A DNA stretch of 54,010 nucleotides, from positions 1 through 54,010 of the forward strand of contig JAZQGP010000056.1 of assembly GCA_045540015.1 (NCBI GenBank), given 5' to 3'. Below, piece after piece: positions 40,559-49,604 of the stretch. Below the pieces are notes generated by a model. It saw only the letters and a program-made list of their open reading frames with translations. It did not search any database and was not told where the DNA came from. Positions within the stretch are counted from its first letter, which is position 1; each line of letters begins with the position of its first letter. The position numbers and the translations under genes were made by a program. Source of the DNA: UMGS1387 sp045540015. Lineage in GTDB: Bacteria > Bacillota > Clostridia > Oscillospirales > CAG-382.

Positions 40559-41944
40559 TTATGTTTTTTCAACGGTAGATATTCGCGAGACTGATAAAAC
40601 TACGCCCATTTCCGCAAGAAGCACAAGCAGAGATGTTCCACCGTAGCTGAAAAACGGAAGCGAAATGCCTGTACTCGGCAGTGAGTTTGTTACAACCGCG
40701 ATGTTAAGAATAATCTGAATACCTACGTGCATGATAATTCCCAGAACCAGCATAGAGCTGAACCGGTCGGGTGCACGAAGCCCGATAATTATACCGCGAT
40801 AGATAAAGAATGCAAAAATGCAGATAAGAACCAATGCTCCTATAAAGCCCATTTCCTCACACCAGATAGAGAAAATATAGTCATTCTGCGGTTCGGGAAG
40901 ATACAAGTGCTTTTGCTTACTGTTACCAAAGCCAACACCCCAGAAGCCTCCCGAGCCTATGGCATAAAGCGACTGAACCGGCTGCCAGCCGCCCTCGCGA
41001 AGATAGTCAAAGGGATTGAACCAAACCTGAAGACGTGCCGAAGAATGTCCCATACCAAGTGCAATTGCAAGTATTCCGACAACTGCAGCGCCTGCACCCG
41101 TGAGAATATAATACATGTGCGTGCCGCCTATAAACATCATTGAAATAATAATTGCGGCAATAATAACAAGTCCCGAAATATGCGGCTGCAGTGCCATAAG
41201 CACTCCTACTATTCCGAGGATTACCACATACGGAAGTATGCCGTAATAGAAGCCCGGAAGATTATACTTTATATCAAGCGGAAGTGCAACTCCAACTCCA
41301 AGTCCGAGAAGAACAAGGAAGAAAATAACTCCAAGCACCCTGTTATCAATCATAAAAACAGAAACAGCACCCATTGCAACAAGTCCTACTGCCGCAATAA
41401 AGCGAGGCAGTATTCCCGAAAAATTATCTTTCATTCGGATTTTTTCCGCGTATTTATCGGCATAGTCCGCGAAGAAAAGAACTATTGCAAACTTCATGAT
41501 TTCCGACGGCTGCAGCTGTACAGGACCTATCTGTAGCCATCTCTGTGCCCCCTTTGCGCCTGAACCCACAACAAGTACGGCAACAAGAAGCAATATTCCG
41601 ACACCCATTATTACTTTTGCAAAGCGTCGGATAAAGGTATAGTCAAAAAACATGGCGACAATTGACATTATGGCTACACCCGCAATTGCCCACACGCCCT
41701 GTTGAAGTGCAAATTTATAGCTGTTTCCGTAATGCTCAAGTGCATACGGGTAGCTTGCGTCAAAAACCATAACGGTTCCCATGCAAAGCAGAAGAATTAC
41801 AACAATAAGGAACGGCCTGTCAACACCCGACACAGTCTGAAATATCATTCTTCTTCTGGGCTTTGTTCTTCTTCGTGTCTGAGCAGCGGCAGAATGCTCT
41901 TCTCTGCCGTATTCACCCGAATTTGTGTGAGTATTCAAAGACAT
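40559..41944 (-). CDS. ftsW: SEDS peptidoglycan polymerase FtsW/SpoVE
   Basis: A 461-residue SEDS protein with ten helices. A basic, Arg-rich cytoplasmic N terminus (TRRRTKPRRR) precedes the first helix. SEDS landmarks are GSGAKGAQRWLQIGPVQLQPSE near 130, QSLYAIGSGGFWGVGFGNSKQKHLYLPEPQNDYIFSIWCEE beginning QSLYAIGSGG near 320, and LPSTGISLPFFSYGGTS near 420. It polymerises lipid II with the PBP encoded two genes upstream. Where many family members have NPW-x-DP-x-G-x-G-[YF]-Q with a catalytic Asp, this protein reads NPFDYLREGGWQ, so the Asp is shifted by one. FtsW or SpoVE cannot be told apart; position favours FtsW. Confidence 0.92.
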   Translation of the reverse strand: MSLNTHTNSGEYGREEHSAAAQTRRRTKPRRRMIFQTVSGVDRPFLIVVILLLCMGTVMVFDASYPYALEHYGNSYKFALQQGVWAIAGVAIMSIVAMFFDYTFIRRFAKVIMGVGILLLVAVLVVGSGAKGAQRWLQIGPVQLQPSEIMKFAIVLFFADYADKYAEKIRMKDNFSGILPRFIAAVGLVAMGAVSVFMIDNRVLGVIFFLVLLGLGVGVALPLDIKYNLPGFYYGILPYVVILGIVGVLMALQPHISGLVIIAAIIISMMFIGGTHMYYILTGAGAAVVGILAIALGMGHSSARLQVWFNPFDYLREGGWQPVQSLYAIGSGGFWGVGFGNSKQKHLYLPEPQNDYIFSIWCEEMGFIGALVLICIFAFFIYRGIIIGLRAPDRFSSMLVLGIIMHVGIQIILNIAVVTNSLPSTGISLPFFSYGGTSLLVLLAEMGVVLSVSRISTVEKT

Positions 41945-41981
41945 TTCCTCCTTGCATTGTTTATATTATTTTACTGTCATA

Positions 41982-42953
41982 TTATACGGTTCCCACAAAT
42001 GCAAAGCATCCGATTGCCGCAAACACTGCAGTGACAAGCGAGAACACAAATACAATTTTCACCTCATTCCATCCGCACATTTCAAAGTGGTGATGAATGG
42101 GTGACATTTTGAAAACACGTTTTTTTGTAAGCTTATAGGATATAACCTGTATCACTACCGAAAGCGACTCAACATAATACATTATTCCAACAAACAAAAG
42201 TATGAGAGGGATATCAAGAAGCATTGCTGCAGCAACCACAGCACCGCCTATATAAAGCGAGCCCGTATCTCCCATAAACACCTTTGCAGGGTGAAAATTA
42301 TACACGAGAAAGCCAAGCATTCCACCCAAAACTGCGCCGCACAGGTAAAGTCCCGCAACATTCGCACTCTTAACGCAAAGCACCGACATGAATATCATAA
42401 CAACCGCCGTAATACCTGCGCAAAGACCGTCTATTCCGTCGGTGAGATTTGTGCTGTTGACCGTGAAAACCATGCCGACTATCAGAATTACATAATAGAG
42501 TATACCCAAATCTATGCTCTGAGATATAAAAGGAATTGTAACATATGTTGAAAGATTTCCGCACACGTCAAGAGCAAATATGTATGCCGCTGCTATTGCA
42601 AACTGCAAAACAAGCTTCTGACGTGCAGACAATCCCTTATTCTGCTTCTTGAAGAATTTCACATAATCGTCGATAAAGCCGACAAATCCATTGAGAAGCA
42701 TGAACACATAATGTATAAGAAACACAACATCCGAATAATACACGGCGTAGAAAATACACGGAATAATTCCTGCAGCTATGAAGAAAAGTCCTCCCATAGT
42801 GGGAGTACCCTCCTTTGATTTGTGCCAACGCGGTCCTATATCCAGTATTTTCTGTCCCATTTTTATACTTTTAAGGACAGGAATAAATCTCTTCGCAAGC
42901 AAAGCTGTTATTACAAAAGACACCAATACCGAAAGTATAAATCCGATACTCAT
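41982..42953 (-). CDS. mraY: Phospho-MurNAc-pentapeptide transferase MraY
   Basis: A 323-residue membrane enzyme that makes lipid I from UDP-MurNAc-pentapeptide and undecaprenyl phosphate. GTPTMGGLFFIAAGI near 48, GFIDDYVKFFKKQNKGLSARQK near 92 (Asp-Asp pair), NLTDGIDGLCAG near 168 and MGDTGSLYIGG near 225 are diagnostic, and SPIHHHFEMCGW near 290 is the three-His motif. It lies 19 bases after the PBP gene. It is usually preceded by murF, which is absent here. Confidence 0.96.
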   Translation of the reverse strand: MSIGFILSVLVSFVITALLAKRFIPVLKSIKMGQKILDIGPRWHKSKEGTPTMGGLFFIAAGIIPCIFYAVYYSDVVFLIHYVFMLLNGFVGFIDDYVKFFKKQNKGLSARQKLVLQFAIAAAYIFALDVCGNLSTYVTIPFISQSIDLGILYYVILIVGMVFTVNSTNLTDGIDGLCAGITAVVMIFMSVLCVKSANVAGLYLCGAVLGGMLGFLVYNFHPAKVFMGDTGSLYIGGAVVAAAMLLDIPLILLFVGIMYYVESLSVVIQVISYKLTKKRVFKMSPIHHHFEMCGWNEVKIVFVFSLVTAVFAAIGCFAFVGTV

Positions 42954-42972
42954 TTTATTACTCCTTGATTAT

Positions 42973-45225
42973 TTAGTCTGTATTATCCGTATGAATAAAT
43001 TCAACTTCAATTGTGGTTCCGGGTTTAACAAGCTCGCCTGCTTCCGGCGTCTGTCTCTGTGCAACAGAGCCTCCGACGTCCTCGCGGTATGCTCCGTCGA
43101 ACTTTATATTAAGTCCTGCGTTTACCAGAACCCTCATTGCGTTTGAAGCCGTCATTCCCGAAACATCGGGTACGGTTACATTCTTTTCCTCTTCCATATC
43201 CTCGGTATAGAGAATTACAACTCCGCCCTCGGGAATCTTGGTTCCGTATTTCGGGAACTGATTTACAACAACATCGCCCGAGCCTATAACCTTGGTTTCA
43301 AGAAGAACGTTTTTAATCGAGTTTTTCGCGTTTGATACGGAAAGACCTGTATAGTCAGTAACCCGCACCTCATTTGCAACGGAATCCGCGTCAACAGGCG
43401 CCGTTTCAACTCCGAGATAAGGAAGCACCTCGGAAAGCACACTTGAAACAACGGGAGCTGCAATTGTACCGCCGTAGTATTCGCCCACCGGCTCATCAAT
43501 TGCGATAAGTATTGCAATTTCGGGGTCATCCGTAGGAGCAAAAGCAGCACATGAGCCTATGTAGAGATTTCCCTCCATATCACGCTTCTGCGAAGTACCT
43601 GTTTTAGCGCCGACGCTATAGCCTTTTACATATGCGTTCTTAGTTGAACCGAGGCTTATGCCGTTTGCAAGGTACTGCATTATTGTTTCACTTGTTTCCT
43701 TGGAATTAACCTGTCTAACAATTTCCGGTGCGTATTCCTTTACGGTGTTACCCTCGTCATCAACAAGTGCTTTTACAACATGAGGCTTTAAAAGATTACC
43801 GCCGTTTGCTACTGCCGAGACTGCCGTTATAAGCTGAATAGGCGTAATCTTAAAGGTCTGACCGAAGGAATATACCGAAAGCTCGGTTTCGTTAAACTGA
43901 TTTATGTCCGTGTGGTAAAGGCTGGAAACCTCGCCTGCAAGGTCGATTCCGGTTTTCTGAGTAAAACCGAAGGCTTCAAAATACTTATAAAATTTATCTT
44001 TTCCGAGAGATTGTGCAATCTCCATGAACACTGGGTTGCAGGAGTTCTGGAGTCCTTCTTCAAAGTTTTCAACTCCGTGACCCGCCTTTTTGTGGCAATG
44101 TACGGTATAACCTCCGACACGCTTTGAGCCTGTGCAATTGAAAAGGTGCGAAGGATTTGTTTCCGGAATGTTTTCTTCAAGTGCCATAGCACTGGTTATA
44201 AGCTTAAAGGTTGAACCGGGCTCATAGATTTCGGTGATAATCTTATTCTTCCAGCGAGCTTCAAGCAGTGACATCTTATAGCTTTCGCACATTTCAGTTG
44301 TTGGAAGCGAAGTAAGTCCGGTTTCTTCATCCGTAACGGGCGTTCTTACATATTCATCATAAAGAGCCTGCAGCTCTTCGTCAAGCTCACGGGGATTATT
44401 GAGGTTGTAGTCGGGTTTTGTGGACATTGCAAGGATTTCGCCTGTTTTCACGTCCATGATTATACCCATGACTCTGTTCTGAGCCTGAGTGTCCTTTAAG
44501 GCAGTTTCAAGGTTTTTCTCAAGGATTGCCTGAACCTGCCAGTCAATTGTCAGAACAACGTTTGTTCCGTTTTCGGCTCCGACAAAGCTCTCATACTCAA
44601 ATGGCATCTCGTTTCCGAGACCGTCCTTTGCCGTTATAACCTTTCCTGCTGTTCCCTTTAAGTACTTCTCATAATAGGATTCAACGCCTAGCAGTCCCGT
44701 ATTATCGGAATTTGTAAAGCCGATAACATGGCTCGCAAGATTTCCGTACGGATAATATCTTTGGGTATCTTCTTCAAAGTATATGCCCTTGATGTCGTTA
44801 TCTTCGATAAACCTTCTTACTTCGTCCGCAGTTTCTCTGTCAACCTTTCGCTTGATTCTCTGGTACCACGAGCCTACTTTGTCCATTTTAGTGACAATTT
44901 CACTTCTGTCAACTCCGAGCGTGATACTGAGAAAATCCGCAATCATGCTCTTTTTGCCGTCATCTATTTCTTCGGGAGAAATAAAAACCGTTTCAACAGA
45001 CTCGCTCACAGCAAGCGGAGTCATTGTACGGTCGTAGATGTTTCCTCTCTTGGGGCTGATATTCGTCTCGCGTGTATACTGAGAAAAAGCACCGGACTGG
45101 TACTTTTCATAATCGACAAGCTGAAGATAATAAAGTCTTCCTGCAAGAACTACAAGAAGTAAAAACATAACCGCAAGAACCGTTATGACTCGTGCGATAT
45201 ACGGCTTTGCGGTTTTGTTAAACAT
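42973..45225 (-). CDS. Class B penicillin-binding protein with two PASTA domains (SpoVD/PBP2B type)
   Basis: A 750-residue transpeptidase: one N-terminal helix (VITVLAVMFLLLVVLAGRLYYLQ), a dimerisation domain (SPKRGNIYDRTMTPLAVS near 52), and the transpeptidase domain with PGSTFKLITSAM (Ser-x-x-Lys near 337), Ser-Cys-Asn in QNSCNPVF near 391 and Lys-Thr-Gly in GAKTGTSQ near 538. Two PASTA modules close the protein (DYTGLSVSNAKNSIKNVL and VPDVSGMTASNAMRVLVNAG). It cross-links septal or cortex peptidoglycan. SpoVD and vegetative PBP2B share this plan, and as the only copy in the cluster it more likely serves vegetative division. Confidence 0.93.
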   Translation of the reverse strand: MFNKTAKPYIARVITVLAVMFLLLVVLAGRLYYLQLVDYEKYQSGAFSQYTRETNISPKRGNIYDRTMTPLAVSESVETVFISPEEIDDGKKSMIADFLSITLGVDRSEIVTKMDKVGSWYQRIKRKVDRETADEVRRFIEDNDIKGIYFEEDTQRYYPYGNLASHVIGFTNSDNTGLLGVESYYEKYLKGTAGKVITAKDGLGNEMPFEYESFVGAENGTNVVLTIDWQVQAILEKNLETALKDTQAQNRVMGIIMDVKTGEILAMSTKPDYNLNNPRELDEELQALYDEYVRTPVTDEETGLTSLPTTEMCESYKMSLLEARWKNKIITEIYEPGSTFKLITSAMALEENIPETNPSHLFNCTGSKRVGGYTVHCHKKAGHGVENFEEGLQNSCNPVFMEIAQSLGKDKFYKYFEAFGFTQKTGIDLAGEVSSLYHTDINQFNETELSVYSFGQTFKITPIQLITAVSAVANGGNLLKPHVVKALVDDEGNTVKEYAPEIVRQVNSKETSETIMQYLANGISLGSTKNAYVKGYSVGAKTGTSQKRDMEGNLYIGSCAAFAPTDDPEIAILIAIDEPVGEYYGGTIAAPVVSSVLSEVLPYLGVETAPVDADSVANEVRVTDYTGLSVSNAKNSIKNVLLETKVIGSGDVVVNQFPKYGTKIPEGGVVILYTEDMEEEKNVTVPDVSGMTASNAMRVLVNAGLNIKFDGAYREDVGGSVAQRQTPEAGELVKPGTTIEVEFIHTDNTD

Positions 45226-45246
45226 ATTGATGCCTCCACAAACTCA

Positions 45247-45834
45247 TTACTCAAATATTTTCTGAACACTGTTCTTAAGACCGTTAAGCGTTGTGCCAAG
45301 ATATGTTTTTTCAATGTTTTCCTCGGTTACAACAACGTTGTCGCTGCCCGAAAGACTTACATACTGCTTTACAACGTCTGTGGACTTTACCATACCAAGC
45401 TCATTGATAGCATATTCTTCAATGTATGCAAGGTCGTTTCTCTTGTCAAGACGAAGTGCAAGCTGTTCGTTTTCGTCAGCAAGAGCGCTGATTTCAGCCT
45501 CTATTCTTTCATTTTCATACGACATGCTGTTAATCAGCGAATAGTTATATACAAGAAATATAAATACAAGCGAAAGAACTACCGAGTAGAAAACAAAAGA
45601 CACGGGAAACGGCTTTCTCTTTCCCTTATTTCTTACAACAATCGGAGCATTGGCGCGTTCTCTTGCTCTTTCTCTCTTACCTTCAAGAATACGTTCACCA
45701 ACATAATCCGCGGCGGTTTCTGCAATATAGGAAAGTGAAAGCGCGCTGTTGTTATAGCTGTTATAAGCTTTCTCTCTATTATATTTTCCGTTCTGTGCGT
45801 TTATGTTTGTGCCACGTGAAATATTCTGCGCCAT
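45247..45834 (-). CDS. ftsL: FtsL-like septum protein
   Basis: A 195-residue bitopic protein with a long basic cytoplasmic N terminus (about 95 residues, REKAYNSYNNSALS and GKRERARERANAP), one helix (FPVSFVFYSVVLSLVFIFLVY) and an extracellular coiled coil (ENERIEAEISALADENEQLA) followed by AYIEEYAINELGMV. This fits the FtsL/DivIC family, and its place between rsmH and the PBP gene identifies it as FtsL. It would recruit and activate the FtsW-PBP pair. The cytoplasmic part is longer than usual. RBS AAGGAGC precedes ATG. Confidence 0.82.
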   Translation of the reverse strand: MAQNISRGTNINAQNGKYNREKAYNSYNNSALSLSYIAETAADYVGERILEGKRERARERANAPIVVRNKGKRKPFPVSFVFYSVVLSLVFIFLVYNYSLINSMSYENERIEAEISALADENEQLALRLDKRNDLAYIEEYAINELGMVKSTDVVKQYVSLSGSDNVVVTEENIEKTYLGTTLNGLKNSVQKIFE

Positions 45835-45862
45835 AACTTTTTTGCTCCTTATCTTTTATCGT

Positions 45863-46810
45863 CTATATTTTTTCAATTACTCTCAGCTTTGCACTTCTTG
45901 AACGCGGGTTTTCTTCAAGCTCGCTGTCAGAGGGCAATATCGGCTTCTTTGTGATAACCGTTCCCTTCGGCTTTTTACCGCACACACATACGGGAAAATC
46001 CGGCGGACATTCACAACCCTTAGTCTGTTCAAGAAACGTGTGTTTAACTATCCTGTCCTCAAGCGAATGGAAGGTGATTATTGCCATTCTTCCGCCGCTC
46101 TTTATAAGAGGAAACAGGCTGTTTATTGTATCGGCGATTATATCAAGCTCGCCGTTAACTTCAATCCTTATCGCTTGAAACGTGCGCTTTGCGGGATGCG
46201 GTCCGTCCACCCTGTTTTTGGCAGGTATTGCGGACTTTATTATCTCGGAAAGTTCAAAGGTCGTTTCTATCGGCTTTTCCTGTCTTTTATAGACAATTTT
46301 TCTTGCAATCGATGAGGCAAATCTTTCTTCGCCATACATATCAATAACCTTTGAAAGCTTTTTCTCATCATAGCCGTTAACTACATCGTACGCGCTAAAA
46401 GCATCATCGCGGTTCATTCTCATGTCAAGAGGCGCATCATGCATATACGAAAAGCCTCTCTCTGCATCATCGAGCTGAAAGGACGATACCCCAAGGTCTG
46501 CAAGCGCCCCGTCTATTTCATTTATTCCAAGCCCAGAGATCATTTGCGCGGCATCCACAAAATTCCCCTTGCAAAGCAATGCACGCTCACCGTATTTTGC
46601 GAGTCTTTCCCGCCCCTTTGCAATTGCAAAATCGTCTCTGTCTATTCCTACAAGTCTTCCGTTTTCGGAAAGCTGAGAAAGAATTGCATTTGAGTGTCCG
46701 GCACCACCGAGAGTACAGTCTACATACGTGCCGTCCTCTTTTATGCGGAGCATTTCTATTGTTTCATTTAGCAACACCGAATAGTGTCCGAAATTCTCCT
46801 GCAATGCCAT
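45863..46810 (-). CDS. rsmH: 16S rRNA m4C1402 methyltransferase RsmH
   Basis: A 315-residue SAM-dependent methyltransferase that N4-methylates C1402 in the ribosomal decoding centre. HYSVLLNETIEML opens the family block, DCTLGGAGHS near 31 is the SAM motif, LVGIDRDDFAIA near 53, GALADLGVSSFQLDDAERGFS near 100, and FHSLEDRIVKHTF near 246. CECPPDFPVCVCGKKPKG near 265 is the Cys-rich region. It lies 18 bases after mraZ, the universal dcw order. Confidence 0.95.
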   Translation of the reverse strand: MALQENFGHYSVLLNETIEMLRIKEDGTYVDCTLGGAGHSNAILSQLSENGRLVGIDRDDFAIAKGRERLAKYGERALLCKGNFVDAAQMISGLGINEIDGALADLGVSSFQLDDAERGFSYMHDAPLDMRMNRDDAFSAYDVVNGYDEKKLSKVIDMYGEERFASSIARKIVYKRQEKPIETTFELSEIIKSAIPAKNRVDGPHPAKRTFQAIRIEVNGELDIIADTINSLFPLIKSGGRMAIITFHSLEDRIVKHTFLEQTKGCECPPDFPVCVCGKKPKGTVITKKPILPSDSELEENPRSRSAKLRVIEKI

Positions 46811-46828
46811 ATCTCCTTACATTACTTT

Positions 46829-47269
46829 TTATGCAAATCCTATGCGAAGCTTCTTTGCAAGCGTCTTAAGCTCACCAAGGTCGTACGAGCCGATTTCCTC
46901 GTCAATAGCTTCTGTATTCCATATTTCAACGTATTTTCTCATTCCTATGAACGCGACATCCTTTTCAAGCTTTGCCGCCGCTCTGTGTGATGCTCCTATA
47001 AGTATTCTTCCCTGAGCATCAACCTCTGTGGGCATTGCATTACGTCTTATATAATGCACAAGGTCCACAATTTTCTCATCCTCGGTGTTCATAAGAAGCT
47101 CATCAAGCCCCTCATCGAACACTTCCCACTGCTCTTCCGAATACATCGCAAGATAATCACCGAAGGTTTTCGCCACAATCACGCTCTGTCCGAGGTCCGC
47201 ACGGAACTTTGCAGGCACAAATATTCTGCCTTTTGCATCAAGCGTATGTCTGAATTCGCCGGTTAGCAC
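46829..47269 (-). CDS. mraZ: Transcriptional regulator MraZ
   Basis: A 146-residue protein with two SpoVT/AbrB-like DNA-binding half-domains: GEFRHTLDAKGRIFVPAKFR and the second DAQGRILIGASHRAAA near 80. MraZ forms rings and represses the dcw operon through repeats near its own promoter. The start codon is GTG at 47269, preceded by a GGGGAG site 9 bases upstream. It is the first gene of the cluster. Confidence 0.94.
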   Translation of the reverse strand: MLTGEFRHTLDAKGRIFVPAKFRADLGQSVIVAKTFGDYLAMYSEEQWEVFDEGLDELLMNTEDEKIVDLVHYIRRNAMPTEVDAQGRILIGASHRAAAKLEKDVAFIGMRKYVEIWNTEAIDEEIGSYDLGELKTLAKKLRIGFA

Positions 47270-47340
47270 TCCGCACTTCTCCCCTTTCTTTACGTTCTAA
47301 TTCTTGGAGCATTTTTTGGTTAAAATCATTTACTTTTGCT

Positions 47341-47356
47341 CCATTTTAACCATTTT
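47341..47356 (-). promoter_or_regulatory. Candidate MraZ-binding repeats
   Basis: On the minus strand two direct AAAATGG repeats, 9 bases apart start to start, lie between the dcw promoter and mraZ. Purine-rich direct repeats in this position are the expected MraZ target, but the exact sequence differs from the motifs I remember, so this is tentative. Confidence 0.35.
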
Positions 47357-47384
47357 CAAGCCTTTTTACCCCACTCATGCAATT

Positions 47385-47413
47385 ATTATAATATAAATGT
47401 GCCACAAATGCAA
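47385..47413 (-). promoter_or_regulatory. Promoter of the dcw cluster
   Basis: Minus strand TTGCAT (47408-47413) and TATAAT (47385-47390) with a 17-bp spacer, about 115 bases before mraZ. Confidence 0.75.
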
Positions 47414-47557
47414 TAGTTTCTCAAGAAAAAGTGTGAATTGTCTGTATATATTTAAATAACTTTATGTTAATTTGTCGAATCGTAAAACGTGCGTTCTTCC
47501 GATGATGTATATATGTACAAAACGCGGTGTATGTAATTGTGCATAGTGACAAAAGCA

Positions 47558-47595
47558 AAGAAAAACTCCTGTGTTTTGGGTGGAACACAGGAGTT
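47558..47595 (-). terminator. Terminator of typA
   Basis: A perfect 12-bp stem AACTCCTGTGTT / AACACAGGAGTT with an 8-nt loop is followed on the minus strand by TTTTTC. It lies about 190 bases downstream of typA. Confidence 0.82.
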
Positions 47596-47629
47596 GATTG
47601 TAATAATTATTCTTTTTTGTTGTGCTTTT

Positions 47630-47786
47630 TGCGGGCGACCACACAGGGTCGCCCCTACACGGTTAATTAAATCGTAAGTATGAAATTTCAGCTGAATTTG
47701 TGCGCTTGGATTTATGGCGCACAAATGGAGCGTGTCGCGTGCCGAATGACACAGCTATAGCATCCGCGCGGTTCGCCAGCGGTGGC
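47630..47786. repeat. Palindrome-rich intergenic element between typA and its terminator
   Basis: No gene is seen. Palindromes: GGGCGACC-ACACA-GGGTCGCCC (47633-47654), TTTGTGCGC-N11-GCGCACAAA (47697-47725) and GTGTC-N11-GACAC (47731-47751), then a GC-rich stretch up to the typA stop. The GGGCGACC palindrome next to GTAGGG recalls the element at the left edge of the window and is typical of dispersed REP-like units in related genomes (from memory). Confidence 0.5.
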
Positions 47787-49604
47787 TCACCGTTTGGCGT
47801 TGAATTTTGCGCGGTTTACGTTGTTGAGAATTGATTTTCTGAGACGAATGGATTTGGGTGTTACTTCGATAAGCTCATCGTCGTTGATGAACTCGATTGC
47901 TTCTTCAAGGCTGTGAAGCTTCGGCGGGATAAGTCTTAAAGCTTCGTCGGCACCCGAGGAACGAATGGCAGTCAGATGCTTCTTCTTGCATACGTTTACA
48001 ACAATATCGTCGCTCTTTGCATTCTCTCCGACAATCTGTCCTTCGTAAACGTCTTGCGACGCCACAACAAACATAATGCCTCTGTCCTGAACGTTGTAAA
48101 TACCATAAGAGGTTGTTTTTCCGTTCTCATATGCAACAAGAGAACCTGTGCTGCGCTTTGCAATTTCTCCTCTGTAGGGCGTATAGCCGTGGAATATTGA
48201 GTTGATAATACCTTCACCGCGTGTATCGGTGAGAAATTCGTTTCTGTAACCGAAAAGTCCGCGTGTGGGTATGTGGAATACAACATGCATGCGGTCGCCT
48301 CTGGGAGTCATGTCAATAAGCTCGCCTTTTCTTGCACCAAGCTTTTCGATTACCGAACCCATGTATTCCTGCGGAACGTCGCACGAAACCTCTTCAAGCG
48401 GTTCAAGCTTTACGCCGTCCTCCTCCTTATAGAGAACCTTCGGCGCACTCACCTGGAATTCATAGCCTTCGCGGCGCATGTTTTCTATGAGTATTGAAAG
48501 ATGCATTTCGCCTCGTCCCATAACACGGAAAGCTTCGGTTGTGTCGGTGTCCTCAACCTTGAGAGACACATCCTTTAAAAGCTCCTTGTACAGTCTTGCA
48601 CGCAAATGACGCGAGGTGCAGTATTTGCCCTCGGTTCCTGCAAAGGGCGAGTCGTTGACAAGAAACGTCATTTCAAGTGTAGGCTCGCTTATCTTTACAA
48701 ACGGTAACGGTTCTTCAATGCCTGCCGCACACAGCGTATCTCCGATTGTTGCTTCTTCGATACCCGAAACGCAAACTATGTCACCTGCTGTTGCCTCTTC
48801 AACGCTTACTCTCTTCAAACCGTCTATCGTAAAGAGATTTACGGCTTTTGCCTGATAAGGTGCATGAAGTCCGTGATGATGGCAGACGGTAAGTCCCATT
48901 CCCTTTTTGAAAACTCCGCGTTCAATTCTGCCTGTTGCAATTCTTCCGACATACTCATTGTAGTCAATAGACGAAACAAGCATCTGAGCGCTGCCTTCGG
49001 TGTCAACCTCGGGTGCAGGAATGTGATTTATAATAGTATCGAACAAAGGAACAAGGTTTTCCTCCTGGATATCGGGTGCAAGCGATGCGGTTCCGTTTCT
49101 TCCCGAGCAGAAAACAACAGGGCTGTCAAGCTGTTCGTCACTCGCGTCAAGCGAAATAAGAAGCTCAAGCACTTCGTCTACAACCTCTAATGGTCTTGCT
49201 CCGGGTCTGTCAACCTTGTTTACTACGATAATAAACTGATGTCCCATTTCAAGCGCCTTTTCAAGCACAAATCTTGTCTGGGGCATTGTTCCCTCAAATG
49301 CGTCAACAAGCAAGAGAACGCCGTTTACCATTTTCAGGATTCTCTCCACCTCACCGCCGAAATCCGCGTGTCCGGGAGTGTCAACAACATTTATCTTTAT
49401 ATCGTTATACTCAATCGAGGTGTTTTTTGCGAGAATTGTAATTCCTCGCTCTCTCTCAAGGTCGTTACTGTCCATAACTCTGTCTTCAACAACCTCGTTT
49501 GAGCGGAAGGTTCCGCTTTGTTTAAGCATCTCGTCGACAAGAGTGGTTTTACCGTGGTCAACGTGTGCTACGATTGCAATATTTCTCAGATCATTTCTAA
49601 TCAT
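47787..49604 (-). CDS. typA: Ribosome-associated GTPase TypA/BipA
   Basis: A 605-residue translational GTPase involved in 50S assembly and stress adaptation. G1 is AHVDHGKTTLVDEML near 14, then DSNDLERERGITILAKNTS (switch/G2), DTPGHADFGGEV (G3) near 75, NKVDRPGARP (G4) near 129 and SGRNGTAS near 167 (G5 region). EF-G-like domains III and V and the BipA-specific C-terminal domain (RGIMFVVASQDVYEGQIVGEN) follow. Length matches the family. RBS AGAGG is 8 bases before ATG. Confidence 0.96.
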   Translation of the reverse strand: MIRNDLRNIAIVAHVDHGKTTLVDEMLKQSGTFRSNEVVEDRVMDSNDLERERGITILAKNTSIEYNDIKINVVDTPGHADFGGEVERILKMVNGVLLLVDAFEGTMPQTRFVLEKALEMGHQFIIVVNKVDRPGARPLEVVDEVLELLISLDASDEQLDSPVVFCSGRNGTASLAPDIQEENLVPLFDTIINHIPAPEVDTEGSAQMLVSSIDYNEYVGRIATGRIERGVFKKGMGLTVCHHHGLHAPYQAKAVNLFTIDGLKRVSVEEATAGDIVCVSGIEEATIGDTLCAAGIEEPLPFVKISEPTLEMTFLVNDSPFAGTEGKYCTSRHLRARLYKELLKDVSLKVEDTDTTEAFRVMGRGEMHLSILIENMRREGYEFQVSAPKVLYKEEDGVKLEPLEEVSCDVPQEYMGSVIEKLGARKGELIDMTPRGDRMHVVFHIPTRGLFGYRNEFLTDTRGEGIINSIFHGYTPYRGEIAKRSTGSLVAYENGKTTSYGIYNVQDRGIMFVVASQDVYEGQIVGENAKSDDIVVNVCKKKHLTAIRSSGADEALRLIPPKLHSLEEAIEFINDDELIEVTPKSIRLRKSILNNVNRAKFNAKR

